A DNA stretch of 64,000 bases from Sulfidibacter corallicola (lineage in GTDB: Bacteria > Acidobacteriota > Holophagae > Acanthopleuribacterales > Acanthopleuribacteraceae): positions 3,923,501-3,987,500 of the forward strand of contig NZ_CP071793.1 of NCBI RefSeq assembly GCF_017498545.1, read 5' to 3'. The position numbers and the translations under genes were made by a program. The first letter of the stretch is position 1. Each line of letters begins with the position of its first letter. Below, piece by piece: positions 1-9,512 of this stretch. The notes beneath the pieces are model-generated. The model had not been told where the DNA came from. It saw only the letters and a program-made list of their open reading frames with translations, and made no database searches.

Positions 1-144
1 GCGAACGTCAAAAAGAGCCGGCGCTTAAATGATTTTCGAAAACAAAAAAATCCAAAAGGTTAACCATTATACCTCATTTCGCCTCTAATTCGGCGGTTCT
101 TCCCGACCATTACGACATATTTCAATCGGGCCGTTTGGTCTCGA

Positions 145-957
145 TCAGTGGGCGGCGCCCAGTTCCCGCTTGATATCGCGCAGCTTGGCTTGAACGCGTC
201 GCGTGTTTTGCGGGCCCATGCGAATGAAGGCTTTTTCCAGGGGCGTGAGCCCTTCCAGATTGGGATCGGCAAATATAAAGATGCCGCCGCTGCCGATCAA
301 CTCGATCGGGCCTTCGGGAACTTGAACGCGAACGATTTGCTCGTAGATGTGGTCGAACTTCTCACCGCGAGCCTGATCTAAATTACCCAGCTCGTTGTAG
401 GCCTCGTCGAAGACCGGCCCCAACTTTTGGTAGTAAGCGGCCAGGGTGTCACTGCTGAGGCTTTCCAATGCCGTGATCATGGGATCGTAGCGAAGGTAGT
501 TGTCGGCGGCCAAATAGGTTTTGCCGTCCTCGCCCTTTTCGATCTTGAACCCGCCTTCCGGTCGCAAAAAATGGAGCTGCTTGCCGGGATTGCGGCTCAG
601 GGACATCAGCTCGACCGCGGTCGACGCTTTGCGAATGAGGTGATCGGCCGCAAGCATGCGATCCACGACCCCGTTCTTCCCGGTGAATTCGGTGCGCAAA
701 TACTCGTCGCTCGCGTCCAGGGCGGGAACCGGACCGGGCAGGGTCTCTTCGGCTTGTGTGCCTTCTTCGGTCGGGGTCTCCGGAGCCTCCTCCGTTCGGG
801 AACGGTCCTTGGGTTGCGGGGTCGAGGTTTCTTCCGTTTCGACTCGGGTCTCCTGCATTTCCGGCTCCTCGTTGGATCGCCAGACGTAAAGTCCGCCCAG
901 AACGGCCAGGGCCACGACCAAGATCGCCATCATTCCCTTGAAGGCAGTTGAAGACAT
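145..957 (-). CDS. Membrane-anchored hypothetical protein
   Basis: Not recognised as a named family. The 270-residue product has one N-terminal hydrophobic segment (about residues 8-26) that should act as an uncleaved signal anchor. A Glu/Pro/Thr-rich low-complexity linker follows to about residue 75. The remaining soluble domain of about 190 residues contains several helices and would face the periplasm. The start is well supported: AAGGAG lies six bases before the ATG. The gene is divergent from the O-antigen ligase-like gene, with about 200 bases between them. The charged Pro-rich linker suggests a spacer that holds the C-terminal domain away from the membrane; this is inference. Confidence 0.75.
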   Translation of the reverse strand: MSSTAFKGMMAILVVALAVLGGLYVWRSNEEPEMQETRVETEETSTPQPKDRSRTEEAPETPTEEGTQAEETLPGPVPALDASDEYLRTEFTGKNGVVDRMLAADHLIRKASTAVELMSLSRNPGKQLHFLRPEGGFKIEKGEDGKTYLAADNYLRYDPMITALESLSSDTLAAYYQKLGPVFDEAYNELGNLDQARGEKFDHIYEQIVRVQVPEGPIELIGSGGIFIFADPNLEGLTPLEKAFIRMGPQNTRRVQAKLRDIKRELGAAH

Positions 958-1163
958 ACACGGCTCCTTTTCTGATCCCGCCCCGGCGCCATTCTTTCCG
1001 TCGCGCGGATCGGCGACAGGGGCGATGGACCGGATTCATTCGGATCACTTGCTTCATTTAGTTTAACTTATACGTGAGATCGGTGCGAGCCGGCTACCGA
1101 TGTGAATGACATCGGGCACGGTTTGCCGAATCCCAACATCTTCAGACCCAAGGATTGCCCATC

Positions 1164-2810
1164 TTGATTCGACCCTCGTCACGAACGCTGTCTGTCGGCT
1201 ATGTGGCGGCCTGCATCTGCTTCAGCGGTTTCTTTTCGCAACCGTTCACGGGCCCCAAGATCGCGGCCCTGTCGCTGCTGATGCTTCCGTTGCACGGCCA
1301 ACCCCGTGCCTGGTCTCGACCGGTATGCGTCATCCTGGCGCTATTACTGGGTTGGTCCTGGCTCGATTTCCGGATCGCGGGACATGCCGTCGATACCCTT
1401 CACGGACTGCTGCCCTGGTTCTTCGTGGCTTGGGTTTGTTGGGCCGTCCTACCGTCCCGGGCAGCGGAACGGGCGGCCTTCGGTTGCGGTTTGCGATGGG
1501 TTGCGCTGGTTTCGGCGGGATGGCTGATCCTCTTTCGTCTCGTTTCGTTGCTGGTCCCGACCGCGGCATCCGGCCTGCCCTGGATTTGGGGTCCGGGCGG
1601 TTTCTGGGGCAATCCCAATTTCAGCGCCCATGTCTCGCTCCTGGGTCTCTGCCTCGGCACCTGGCGACGTGACCGCTGGGACGCGGCGGCCCAGGCGATG
1701 ATCGCGGTGGCCATATTCCTGTCCTACAGTCGCGCCGCCGCGATGGCCGTGATCCTTTGGTTCGGCTGGTCCCTTTGGCGGACGGGACACACCCGATCCG
1801 AACGATCTCATCTCGGCATCGCGGTCTGTTTGGGTGGGTTGGCGATCGCGATCTTTCTTACGGCTCCCTTTTGGAATACCGCGATTCGTTATCTCGAGGC
1901 TCCCGACGTCTACGTGTCGGAGCTGACCGAACAGCCGCCACTCTTGGCCGATCGAGACCCCTGGTTCCAGGCCAAGGGGGCCGGCTTGGTGGGACGGCAC
2001 ATCCTGTTCGCCAACAGCTTCGCATTGTTGCGTGACGTACCGCTGCGGGGCATCGGCGTCGGCCAATTTCGCGTGCGCTACCCGGAGTATGCCGCGGCGG
2101 TGTACCCCGATTTCAACATGAACGACGATTACCGTGCCCATGGGGTCCACAACCTGTTGCTGGCCGGTGCGATTCAATACGGCCTGCCGTGGATGCTGCT
2201 GTCTCTCGCCCTGGTTACGGCGGCCTGGTGGACCTGTGCGTGCCCGCGATACCGGATGGCCGCCCTGCTCCAGGGCATGTTGGCCATGGTGTCGCTGAAC
2301 TACCTGAACCCCGTCGTCATCGCCACCTTGATCGCGATGTATCCCTACCCCGAAAACGGCGCACAACGGACACGGTCCCGACTCATCGGGATGCCTCTCT
2401 TTCTCGCGGTCATGATTTTGGCAGCCTTCCAAATCCAGATCGGACGAATCGAAGCCCGTGAATCGATGGTGCTCGCCGACCGACTCCTGCCGGAAATGGC
2501 GGCTCGCACACACGCGGAGCAGGGTCGTTTACCCGAAGCGTGGCAGGCCCAGCGAGAGGCCTCGAGGCGCGATCCCCATGGCCCGGCCACGTATCACAAT
2601 CTGGCACTGCTGGCGGAAGCCTGGTCACAAGTGGACCCGAGGATCGATCCCTGTCTCGCATTGTCCCTCTACAGCGTCAACGCCGAGCGACACCCCTTTT
2701 ACAAGGCGTCGGCGGTAGATCGCGATCGCTTGCGGTCACTCCTGCCCGATTGCCGGGAACACAGCGAAACGGACGTGGAAAAAGCCATCGAACGTTTTCC
2801 GGAAAACTAG
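1164..2810 (+). CDS. O-antigen ligase/polymerase-like membrane protein
   Basis: Polytopic inner-membrane protein with about ten hydrophobic segments over residues 1-430 and a soluble, TPR-like C-terminal tail of about 100 residues. A large loop around residues 290-330 contains RGIGVGQF followed by HGVHNLLL, the pattern seen in the Wzy_C/WaaL (O-antigen ligase) superfamily that joins or polymerises surface glycans. No glycosyltransferase or LPS genes lie next to it, so the substrate is unknown. The start is uncertain: TTG at 1164 has AAGGA about nine bases upstream, while an in-frame TTG at 1155 overlaps that site. Type IV pilin glycosylation ligases share this architecture and remain an alternative. 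Confidence 0.75.
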   Translation: MIRPSSRTLSVGYVAACICFSGFFSQPFTGPKIAALSLLMLPLHGQPRAWSRPVCVILALLLGWSWLDFRIAGHAVDTLHGLLPWFFVAWVCWAVLPSRAAERAAFGCGLRWVALVSAGWLILFRLVSLLVPTAASGLPWIWGPGGFWGNPNFSAHVSLLGLCLGTWRRDRWDAAAQAMIAVAIFLSYSRAAAMAVILWFGWSLWRTGHTRSERSHLGIAVCLGGLAIAIFLTAPFWNTAIRYLEAPDVYVSELTEQPPLLADRDPWFQAKGAGLVGRHILFANSFALLRDVPLRGIGVGQFRVRYPEYAAAVYPDFNMNDDYRAHGVHNLLLAGAIQYGLPWMLLSLALVTAAWWTCACPRYRMAALLQGMLAMVSLNYLNPVVIATLIAMYPYPENGAQRTRSRLIGMPLFLAVMILAAFQIQIGRIEARESMVLADRLLPEMAARTHAEQGRLPEAWQAQREASRRDPHGPATYHNLALLAEAWSQVDPRIDPCLALSLYSVNAERHPFYKASAVDRDRLRSLLPDCREHSETDVEKAIERFPEN

Positions 2811-3656
2811 CGGGAAGACCGGCACGACCCACCCGATTAATTCGCATTCGAAACGAACTTACTCGCAGTTCCCGAATGTCGAGAGATTCGTCGTGCCAGG
2901 TAGGTTCATCCGCCGGATGAACTCTTCGAAGCGACCCATGCTCAGAGTTCCCGCATTCTTTGAGAGTCGGCACGGCAGTAAGTTGGTCACGGCCAGTAGG
3001 GCAGGAGCGGTTAGCCGGCCCTGCCGTTACTTCGAAGTGATCAAGGCCGCGAAAAAACGGAACGCCTAACAGCGAAGCGCCAATAAAAGCGGGGGCTTCG
3101 AAATGTGCGGCGGCAGGGCCGGTAAGGCCGCCGCACCTACCTGGTCCTACCGGCCCTGCACGACGCCCCTCTGGCAAATGCGGGAAATCCCGAGCGGTTA
3201 GCTTCGATTGGTTTCTGACCTGAAACCCAGTGGCCGATGGGCCGGTGATTCGCCATTCCGATCACCGGCAATCCGGCCATAGGCATGAGCGACGACTGGG
3301 GCTGGACATGATTTGAGCCCAAAAACCCATGCGAGACAGGGAGCGACAGGCCCGTTCGGATATGGATGGGTCTCGCGACCGGTTCGATGCTAAAGTTAGC
3401 CCCAATATCGCAATGTGCGGCTACCAGGCCGAAACAGCGCCCGAGGCCCTCCGGCCACCCTCCCTTCCGGAAGTATCGATGACTCGCCACCATCCCTCTT
3501 CGTCGAACCGGCTCTCCCCCGGCCTCATGTCACGGCGCCCGGATCGCCCCGCTCCCACTATATTAATAGGTCATATTTTGATCGGACCTCGGAAAGAGCG
3601 ATTCGAGAAGCGTATCCTCACCCAGTCGCGCACTTGCTTTTTTAGGAAGGAATCCC
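2811..3656. other. Gene-poor spacer before hutH
   Basis: About 850 bases with no convincing gene. It holds one copy of the dispersed GGTAGGTTCA palindromic repeat (around 2864-2960). It also holds a strong separate stem with 9-bp arms at 3105-3113 and 3128-3136, and an AT-rich stretch around 3560-3580 that could hold the hutH promoter. Short ORFs here lack ribosome-binding sites and family resemblance. Confidence 0.6.
2864..2960 (+). repeat. Dispersed GGTAGGTTCA palindromic repeat, copy 1
   Basis: The core reads AGTTCCCG-AT, then GAGAG, then TGCC-GGTAGGTTCATC, and ends in the stem GTTCATCC/GGATGAAC followed by TTCGAAGC. The same order of blocks recurs at 24785-24880 and, inverted, twice within 25120-25400. 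A second AGTTCCCGCAT...GAGAG block follows immediately (about 2935-2957), so this copy is a partial tandem. Confidence 0.7.
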
Positions 3657-5210
3657 ATGACCCAATCTGAAAAAACCGGACCGCGAGACGCGGTCATCGA
3701 ATTGACGGGCAATGACTTGACCCTGGCCGACCTGACCGCGATCGCGGCCGGTGCCCCGGTGAAGCTCGGCCGGGCCGGCAGCGACGCGGTGGATCGATCC
3801 CGCGCCGTCGTCGACGACATCGTGGCCAACAACGAGGTCGTCTACGGTGTCAACACCGGCTTCGGCAACTTCGCCTCGGTCGTCATCCCGCCGGAAAAAC
3901 TGGCCGAATTGCAGTACAACCTGATACGCAGCCATGCCGCCGGCGTGGGTCCCGCCCTGGACCTGGCCAACTGTCGCGCGCTGATGGCCCTGCGCGCCAA
4001 CGTTCTCGCCAAAGGCTATTCCGGCATTCGCCGCAAGAATCTGGAAGCCTTGATCGACGCCCTCAACGCGGGCTTCCATCCCTTCATTCCCGAACAGGGC
4101 TCGGTCGGCGCCTCCGGAGACCTGGCCCCCCTGGCCCATTTGACCCTCAACCTGCTCGGCGAGGGCGAGGCCTTTCTGGACGACCGGCGCGTTTCCGCGG
4201 CCGAAGCGCTCGAAGCCAAAAACCTGAAACCCATCGACCTGGAAGCGAAAGAAGGACTCGCCTTTATCAACGGCACCCAGGTGATGGCCGCCATCGGCGG
4301 TTTGGCCCTGAAGGAAGCCGCCTCCCTGGCTCGCCATGCGGACATCATCGCCGCTCTCAGCCTGGAAGCCCTGCGGGGATCCCGTCAGGCCTTCTATCAC
4401 AAGATCCACGAGGCGCGTCCCCACACCGGCCAAAAGGCCTCCGCCGACAACCTGTGGCGCATTCTGGCCGAAAGCGAGATCATGGAATCGCACCGCGATT
4501 GCGGCAAAGTTCAGGACAGCTACTCCCTGCGCTGTGTGCCGCAGGTGCACGGCCCCGCCCGCGACACCCTGGATCACGTGTTGAAGGTCTTCGAGATCGA
4601 AATCAACTCGGCCACGGACAACCCGATGGTGCTCGGCGACGAAGGCCGCCTGATCAGCGGTGGGAACTTTCACGGCGAAAGCCTGGCGATGGCCTTCGAT
4701 TTCTCGGCCATCGCGGTCGCCGAACTGGCCAACATCTCCGAGCGCCGGATCGAACGCCTCTGCAACCCCGCGCTTTCCGATCTACCGGCGTTCCTTGTCC
4801 AGGAAGGCGGCCTGAATTCGGGCTTCATGATCGCCCACTGCACGGCGGCGGCCCTCGTCAGCGAGAACAAGTCGCTGTGCCATCCGGCTTCCGTGGACAG
4901 CATCTCCACCTCGGCGGCCAAGGAGGACCACGTCTCCATGGGCACCATCGCGGCACGCCAGTTTCGTGCCGTGGTCACCAACGTGCGTCGGGTCCTGGCC
5001 ATCGAGCTGCTGGCGGCCAGCCAGGGGCTGAACCTGATTCCCGAGAAACCGGCACTTGCACTGCAAGGCGTGGTGGATCTGGTGCGCGCCGAGGTGGCTC
5101 CCTGGGATCGGGACCGTTACATGGCCTCGGACATTCAAAAAGCGGAGGCGTTGATCGGCTCCGGAAACATGATCGCCGCGGTCGAACGGGTCTCCGGCCC
5201 GCTCGCCTGA
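3657..5210 (+). CDS. hutH: Histidine ammonia-lyase (aromatic amino acid lyase family)
   Basis: Deaminates L-histidine to urocanate and ammonia in the cytoplasm. The Ala152-Ser153-Gly154 triad within GSVGASGDLAP forms the MIO electrophile. The catalytic Tyr63 (VYGVNTGFG) and the RSHAAGVG loop around His93 are present. At 517 residues the protein has the usual length for the family. AAGGAA precedes the ATG. No hutU, hutI or hutG is adjacent, so the rest of histidine degradation must be encoded elsewhere or the enzyme has another role. Tyrosine ammonia-lyase shares the SH loop and is the main alternative. Confidence 0.9.
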   Translation: MTQSEKTGPRDAVIELTGNDLTLADLTAIAAGAPVKLGRAGSDAVDRSRAVVDDIVANNEVVYGVNTGFGNFASVVIPPEKLAELQYNLIRSHAAGVGPALDLANCRALMALRANVLAKGYSGIRRKNLEALIDALNAGFHPFIPEQGSVGASGDLAPLAHLTLNLLGEGEAFLDDRRVSAAEALEAKNLKPIDLEAKEGLAFINGTQVMAAIGGLALKEAASLARHADIIAALSLEALRGSRQAFYHKIHEARPHTGQKASADNLWRILAESEIMESHRDCGKVQDSYSLRCVPQVHGPARDTLDHVLKVFEIEINSATDNPMVLGDEGRLISGGNFHGESLAMAFDFSAIAVAELANISERRIERLCNPALSDLPAFLVQEGGLNSGFMIAHCTAAALVSENKSLCHPASVDSISTSAAKEDHVSMGTIAARQFRAVVTNVRRVLAIELLAASQGLNLIPEKPALALQGVVDLVRAEVAPWDRDRYMASDIQKAEALIGSGNMIAAVERVSGPLA

Positions 5211-5540
5211 TCAAATCAGGGCCGGCTCGCCACGAGTCGGCCACCTGCTTCTTCGTCCTGGTTCGATGGACGCGGCATGCTTTGTTACATACATTATCTG
5301 GCAGACGCCTTTCTCAACAGAAATGCCGCATCCGTCCATCAACCGGTTGTCCCACTGTCATTTTCAAAAGCGAACCATGGATCGAACCGACATGGCGGCA
5401 ATGCAGTAGCGAAATTTCGCTCAATGTTGTCGCAACGCTGGTTCGCATATCCAAATGTGACTATAATGGTTCGCTAACGTCGATTCCAGCGGCTTTAACG
5501 ACAAAAAGCCGTCAGGATAGGGTTGACAAGGAGCAAAAAT
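5211..5540. other. Spacer upstream of korAB with possible promoter
   Basis: This stretch separates hutH from korA. It contains a perfect TATAAT at 5462-5467 with a weak -35-like TGGTTC 17 bases upstream, about 75 bases before the korA start. I see no gene here. Confidence 0.4.
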
Positions 5541-7391
5541 ATGTCGGAAGCGGTCCAAACACGCCGTACTCTTGCATCCGCCACCATCCGGTTCGCCGGG
5601 GACTCTGGCGACGGCATGCAGTTGACGGGTACCCAATTCACCAACACTTCGGCCACCCTTGGAAATGACATTTCCACCTTCCCTGACTTCCCCGCTGAAA
5701 TTCGCGCACCCGCCGGTACGGTTCCCGGCGTTAGCGGTTTCCAGATCCGGTTTGCCAGCGAAGACATTCACACGCCGGGCGATCGACCCGACGTGCTGGT
5801 AGCCATGAACCCGGCAGCCCTCAAAGCCAACCTCGATGAATTGCCCAACGGCGCCCTGTTGATCATCAACCAAGATTCCTTCAACAAGTCCGGCCTGAAA
5901 AAGGCCGAATACGTCACCAACCCCCTGGAAGACGACAGCCTCTCCAAATACCGCGTCGTCTTGGTGCCCTTGTCATCCCTGACCGAACGAGCCGTGGAAG
6001 AAGCCGGTCTCAACAAGAAAGCCGCCGAACGATGTAAAAACTTTTTTGCCCTTGGCATCATGTATTACCTCTACGACCGCCCGCTGGAACAAAGTCTCGA
6101 ATGGATCGCCAAGAAATTCGCCAACAAGGAAGACATCCAAAAAGCCAACCAGCTAGCCCTCAAGGCAGGCTACCACTATGCCGACACCGCCGAAATCTTC
6201 AGCGATACCTATCGCGTACCCCAAGCCAAGCTGGATCAGGGAACCTATCGCGGATTGACCGGCAACGCCGCGCTGGCGATGGGCATGGTCGCGGCAGGCC
6301 AGATCGCGAAAAAGCCTTTGTTCTATGGCAGCTACCCCATCACGCCGGCCAGTGACGTACTGCACGAATTGGCCAAATTGCGCCACTTCGGCGTGCGGAC
6401 CTTTCAGGCCGAGGACGAGATCGCCGCGATCGGGGCCGCGATCGGCGCCGCATTCGGCGGCGCTCTGGCCTCCACCGGTACCTCCGGACCGGGCATTTGC
6501 TTGAAATCGGAGGCCATGGGCCTGGCCGTCATGACGGAACTCCCCCTGGTCATCCTGAACGTCCAGCGCGCGGGCCCCTCCACCGGCATGCCCACCAAGA
6601 CCGAGCAGTCCGACCTGCTCCAGGTCATCTGGGGACGCAACGGCGACTCTCCCCTGCCGGTCATCGCGCCCGCCACACCCGGTGAATGTTTCACCATGGC
6701 GCTGGAAGCCTGCCGCATCGCCGTCAATTACATGACGCCGGTGGTCTTGCTTTCCGACGGCTATCTCGCCAACGGCGCGGAGCCCTGGAAGGTGCCGAGC
6801 CTGGACAGTCTTCCCGAAATCAAGATCAGCCACGAGGTCGACCCGGAATCCTTCCAACCCTACGAACGGGATCCGGAAACGCTGGCACGCCCCTGGGCCG
6901 TACCCGGCCAGGTCGGCCTGGAACACCGTATCGGCGGCCTGGAGAAGCAGGACATCAAGGGCAACGTCAGTTACGACCCCGCCAACCACCAGCGCATGAC
7001 CGATCTGCGCACTCAAAAGATCGAAGGCATCACCAAGACGATTCCCGACCTGGAAGTCTACGGCGATCCCGAAGCCGACACGCTGGTGTTGGGCTGGGGC
7101 GGCACTTACGGCTCGCTGCTGACCGCCATCAACCAGATGAACAGCGAAGGCCACAAGGTCGCCGCCGCTCATTTCCGCTATCTGAATCCCTTCCCCCCGA
7201 ATACGGGTGAGGTGATCCAGCGCTACAAGAAAATCCTGGTTTGCGAACTGAACAACGGCCAATTGGACGTGCTCATCAAATCCAGATTCGTCCGGCAAAC
7301 CGAGCCCCTGCTCAAAGTCAAGGGCAAGCCGTTCCAAGTGAGTGAACTCACGGAGTTCATCAAGAAACACTTGGCCGACGATCAAGCATAA
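5541..7391 (+). CDS. korA: 2-oxoacid:ferredoxin oxidoreductase, fused gamma-alpha subunit
   Basis: Subunit of the enzyme that oxidatively decarboxylates 2-oxoglutarate (or a related 2-oxoacid) to the acyl-CoA using ferredoxin. The N-terminal ~190 residues form the gamma domain (FAGDSGDGMQLTG near residue 19). The alpha domain follows with YPITP at residue 265 and the TSGPG and QRAGPSTGMPT motifs. The ATG at 5541 is preferred because AAGGAG sits seven bases upstream; a TTG further upstream has no such site. It is followed after ten bases by korB. The fused gamma-alpha form of about 616 residues is typical of KorA. Exact substrate (2-oxoglutarate versus another 2-oxoacid) is inferred from the family. 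Confidence 0.92.
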   Translation: MSEAVQTRRTLASATIRFAGDSGDGMQLTGTQFTNTSATLGNDISTFPDFPAEIRAPAGTVPGVSGFQIRFASEDIHTPGDRPDVLVAMNPAALKANLDELPNGALLIINQDSFNKSGLKKAEYVTNPLEDDSLSKYRVVLVPLSSLTERAVEEAGLNKKAAERCKNFFALGIMYYLYDRPLEQSLEWIAKKFANKEDIQKANQLALKAGYHYADTAEIFSDTYRVPQAKLDQGTYRGLTGNAALAMGMVAAGQIAKKPLFYGSYPITPASDVLHELAKLRHFGVRTFQAEDEIAAIGAAIGAAFGGALASTGTSGPGICLKSEAMGLAVMTELPLVILNVQRAGPSTGMPTKTEQSDLLQVIWGRNGDSPLPVIAPATPGECFTMALEACRIAVNYMTPVVLLSDGYLANGAEPWKVPSLDSLPEIKISHEVDPESFQPYERDPETLARPWAVPGQVGLEHRIGGLEKQDIKGNVSYDPANHQRMTDLRTQKIEGITKTIPDLEVYGDPEADTLVLGWGGTYGSLLTAINQMNSEGHKVAAAHFRYLNPFPPNTGEVIQRYKKILVCELNNGQLDVLIKSRFVRQTEPLLKVKGKPFQVSELTEFIKKHLADDQA

Positions 7392-7401
7392 GGAGGGCAC
7401 C

Positions 7402-8415
7402 ATGGCCAAAGGCGCAGCACTCAGCAAAAAAGATTTCCAGTCCGACCAAATCGTGCGCTGGTGCCCCGGTTGTGGCGACTACGCCATTCTGGCGGCGATC
7501 CAGGGCACCATGCCCAAATTGGGCATCCCCAAAGAGAAAATCGTGTTCGTTTCGGGCATCGGCTGCTCCAGCCGCTTTCCGTACTACATGGACACCTATG
7601 GATTCCACACCATCCACGGCCGTGCCCCGGCATTCGCCACGGGCCTCAAGATCGCCAATCCCGATTTGAGCATCTGGATGGTGACCGGTGACGGCGACGG
7701 CCTCTCCATCGGCGGCAACCACCTGCTCCACATCCTGCGCCGCAACCTCGACGTCAACATCCTGTTGTTCAACAACCGCATCTACGGGCTCACCAAGGGC
7801 CAGTACAGCCCCACTTCCGAGACCGGCAAAAAGACCAAATCGAGCCCCATGGGTTCGATGGAACGGCCCGTCAACCCCATCAAGTTCGCATTGGCCGCCG
7901 AGGCCAGCTTCGTGGCCCGCACCTACGACGCCAACCCCAAGCACATGGCCCAGGTGTTCCAAGCCGCCGCGGCCCACAAGGGTACCTCGTTCATCGAGAT
8001 CTTCCAGAACTGCGTCATCTTCAACAAGGATGCGTTCGACGATGTCTACGACCGCAACGTGCGTACCGATCACATGATCCACCTGGAAGAGGGCGAGCCC
8101 CTGGTGGCGGGATCCGAGCACAAACGCGGCGTCTTCCTGGAAGGCCTGCAACCCTCGGTCCGCAACCTCGACGAGAACAGCGACCACAGCACGCTCATGG
8201 TTCACGACCCCAAGGCCAAGTCCCCGGTCTACGCCAACCTGCTGGCCGACATGGAGTTCCCGGATTACCCGGTTCCCGTCGGCATCTTCCGCAGCCTGGA
8301 GCGCCCCTGTTACGAGGACGCCCTGGCCGCGCAGATCAGCGAAGCCCAAGCCAAGAAGGGCGTCGGCAAGCTGGAGGATCTTTTCTCCGCCGGCGAGACC
8401 TGGAAGGTCTCCTGA
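7402..8415 (+). CDS. korB: 2-oxoacid:ferredoxin oxidoreductase beta subunit
   Basis: Thiamine-diphosphate-binding partner of KorA. Cys21 and Cys24 (WCPGCGDY), with GIGCSS and a later FQNC cysteine, are placed to bind the single [4Fe-4S] cluster. TGDGDG around residues 95-100 followed by NNRIYGLTKGQ is the Mg-ThDP motif. The start ATG has an AGGAGGG site immediately after the korA stop, indicating translation within the same operon. The 337-residue length is normal. A strong terminator follows at 8481-8510, so korAB form a closed two-gene operon. Reversible KorAB can serve either oxidative TCA flux or reductive carboxylation; the sequence does not decide. Confidence 0.93.
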   Translation: MAKGAALSKKDFQSDQIVRWCPGCGDYAILAAIQGTMPKLGIPKEKIVFVSGIGCSSRFPYYMDTYGFHTIHGRAPAFATGLKIANPDLSIWMVTGDGDGLSIGGNHLLHILRRNLDVNILLFNNRIYGLTKGQYSPTSETGKKTKSSPMGSMERPVNPIKFALAAEASFVARTYDANPKHMAQVFQAAAAHKGTSFIEIFQNCVIFNKDAFDDVYDRNVRTDHMIHLEEGEPLVAGSEHKRGVFLEGLQPSVRNLDENSDHSTLMVHDPKAKSPVYANLLADMEFPDYPVPVGIFRSLERPCYEDALAAQISEAQAKKGVGKLEDLFSAGETWKVS

Positions 8416-8475
8416 CCCAACGACCGCGACCGGGTGCCCGAGGGCATTCGGTCCACACTTCTCTGTGCGAATGTG

Positions 8476-8510
8476 AAAAAGGCCGGACTCATCGAGTTCC
8501 GGCCTTTTTT
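8476..8510 (+). terminator. Intrinsic terminator of korAB
   Basis: Stem GGCCGGA...TCCGGCC (8481-8504) with an extra ctc/gag pairing inside, followed by a run of six T. Confidence 0.85.
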
Positions 8511-8541
8511 CATCAATCGTTCGTCCGTCGAAGCGCCTGGC

Positions 8542-9138
8542 TCACTCGAGGATTTTCAGTTCGCTCAACATGCGCTCGAGTTGTTCGTTTCGCTGGTGAA
8601 TTTCCTTTTGGATGCGGTCGATCTTGCCGCGAACCTTGATGTTCAACGTGTATTTCTTGGTGAGGGCCAGCGCCATCTGTTTGACCGAAACCTGGTCGAA
8701 AGGTTTGCGAAGGAACATCAATCGGTCGGTGGTGCCCACCCTGTCGAGGATCTGCTCCCAGGAATAATCCGAGTAGGCGGTCACGATGACCATCTCGATC
8801 ATGGGATGGTTTTCCCAAATCCGCTCCATCGTCTCCACACCGTTCAAACCCGGCGGCATGCGAACGTCCATGAAGATGAGGGCGTAGGGATCGTTTTCCG
8901 CTGCGGCCTGATCCGCCATATCGATAGCTTGTTGACCCTGAAATGCCGAGTCCAGCCGATACACGATCTTGCCCGCGTCAAACCCGGGAGAATGAAATTC
9001 TTCGTCCTCGAATAGCTGACGTTCGATCTGTTTCAGGTCCTCATTGACCGTGAACTTGGAGGTATTGAGAATCTTATGAAAATCCTCGTGGATTTCTTTC
9101 GTGTCATCCACGATCAGAATGCGATTGCAAAATTGCAT
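8542..9138 (-). CDS. Orphan response regulator with insert and C-terminal coiled coil
   Basis: Receiver-domain protein of 198 residues. It has an acidic pair near residues 10-11 (ILIVDDT), the phospho-acceptor Asp in FMDVRMPPG, a Thr in VIVTAYSD and the conserved Lys in RKPFD. About 45 residues longer than usual are inserted between beta-1 and the phospho-Asp strand, including an acidic FEDEEFHSPGFD stretch. There is no DNA-binding domain; the C-terminus is a charged helix (about residues 160-198) that may form a coiled coil. GGAGG lies 11 bases before the ATG. No histidine kinase is adjacent. Output is therefore likely by protein interaction, but the target is unknown. Confidence 0.8.
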   Translation of the reverse strand: MQFCNRILIVDDTKEIHEDFHKILNTSKFTVNEDLKQIERQLFEDEEFHSPGFDAGKIVYRLDSAFQGQQAIDMADQAAAENDPYALIFMDVRMPPGLNGVETMERIWENHPMIEMVIVTAYSDYSWEQILDRVGTTDRLMFLRKPFDQVSVKQMALALTKKYTLNIKVRGKIDRIQKEIHQRNEQLERMLSELKILE

Positions 9139-9512
9139 CTAGCTTCATACCTCCGGTCAGGTTGCCGTGAGTGTACCTTTTTACGCTTCCGTCACCATAA
9201 CTTAGGTGCCTAAGCTTTTCAAGCCGTAATAGAACGAATCACGCCCCCGATCCGATAGCCCGGGGCGTGCCGATTATACACCAACAACATCAATAAAACC
9301 AGAGCCTACCGCACAAAAACCAACATACTGCGTAGCCCTGTGTTCACACGTGAGAACCACGACAACCCCAACACTTTCAGTTCTCTCAAAACCCTGCATC
9401 CAAACTCACGAGACCTCCCTGAAAAACCGCCGTACATACCAGCGGCATATCACTGAATGAATCTCTGCGCGAATACAGAAAAACATCGCCAAAATGAAAA
9501 ATTGATCCCACT
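9139..9512. other. Spacer between response regulator and comEC
   Basis: AT-richer than its surroundings. It should contain the leftward promoter of the response-regulator gene. No gene or terminator was seen. Confidence 0.4.

Noticed and set aside
5277..5477. 66-residue ORF between hutH and korA
   Set aside because: No ribosome-binding site and no family; it overlaps the presumed korAB promoter.
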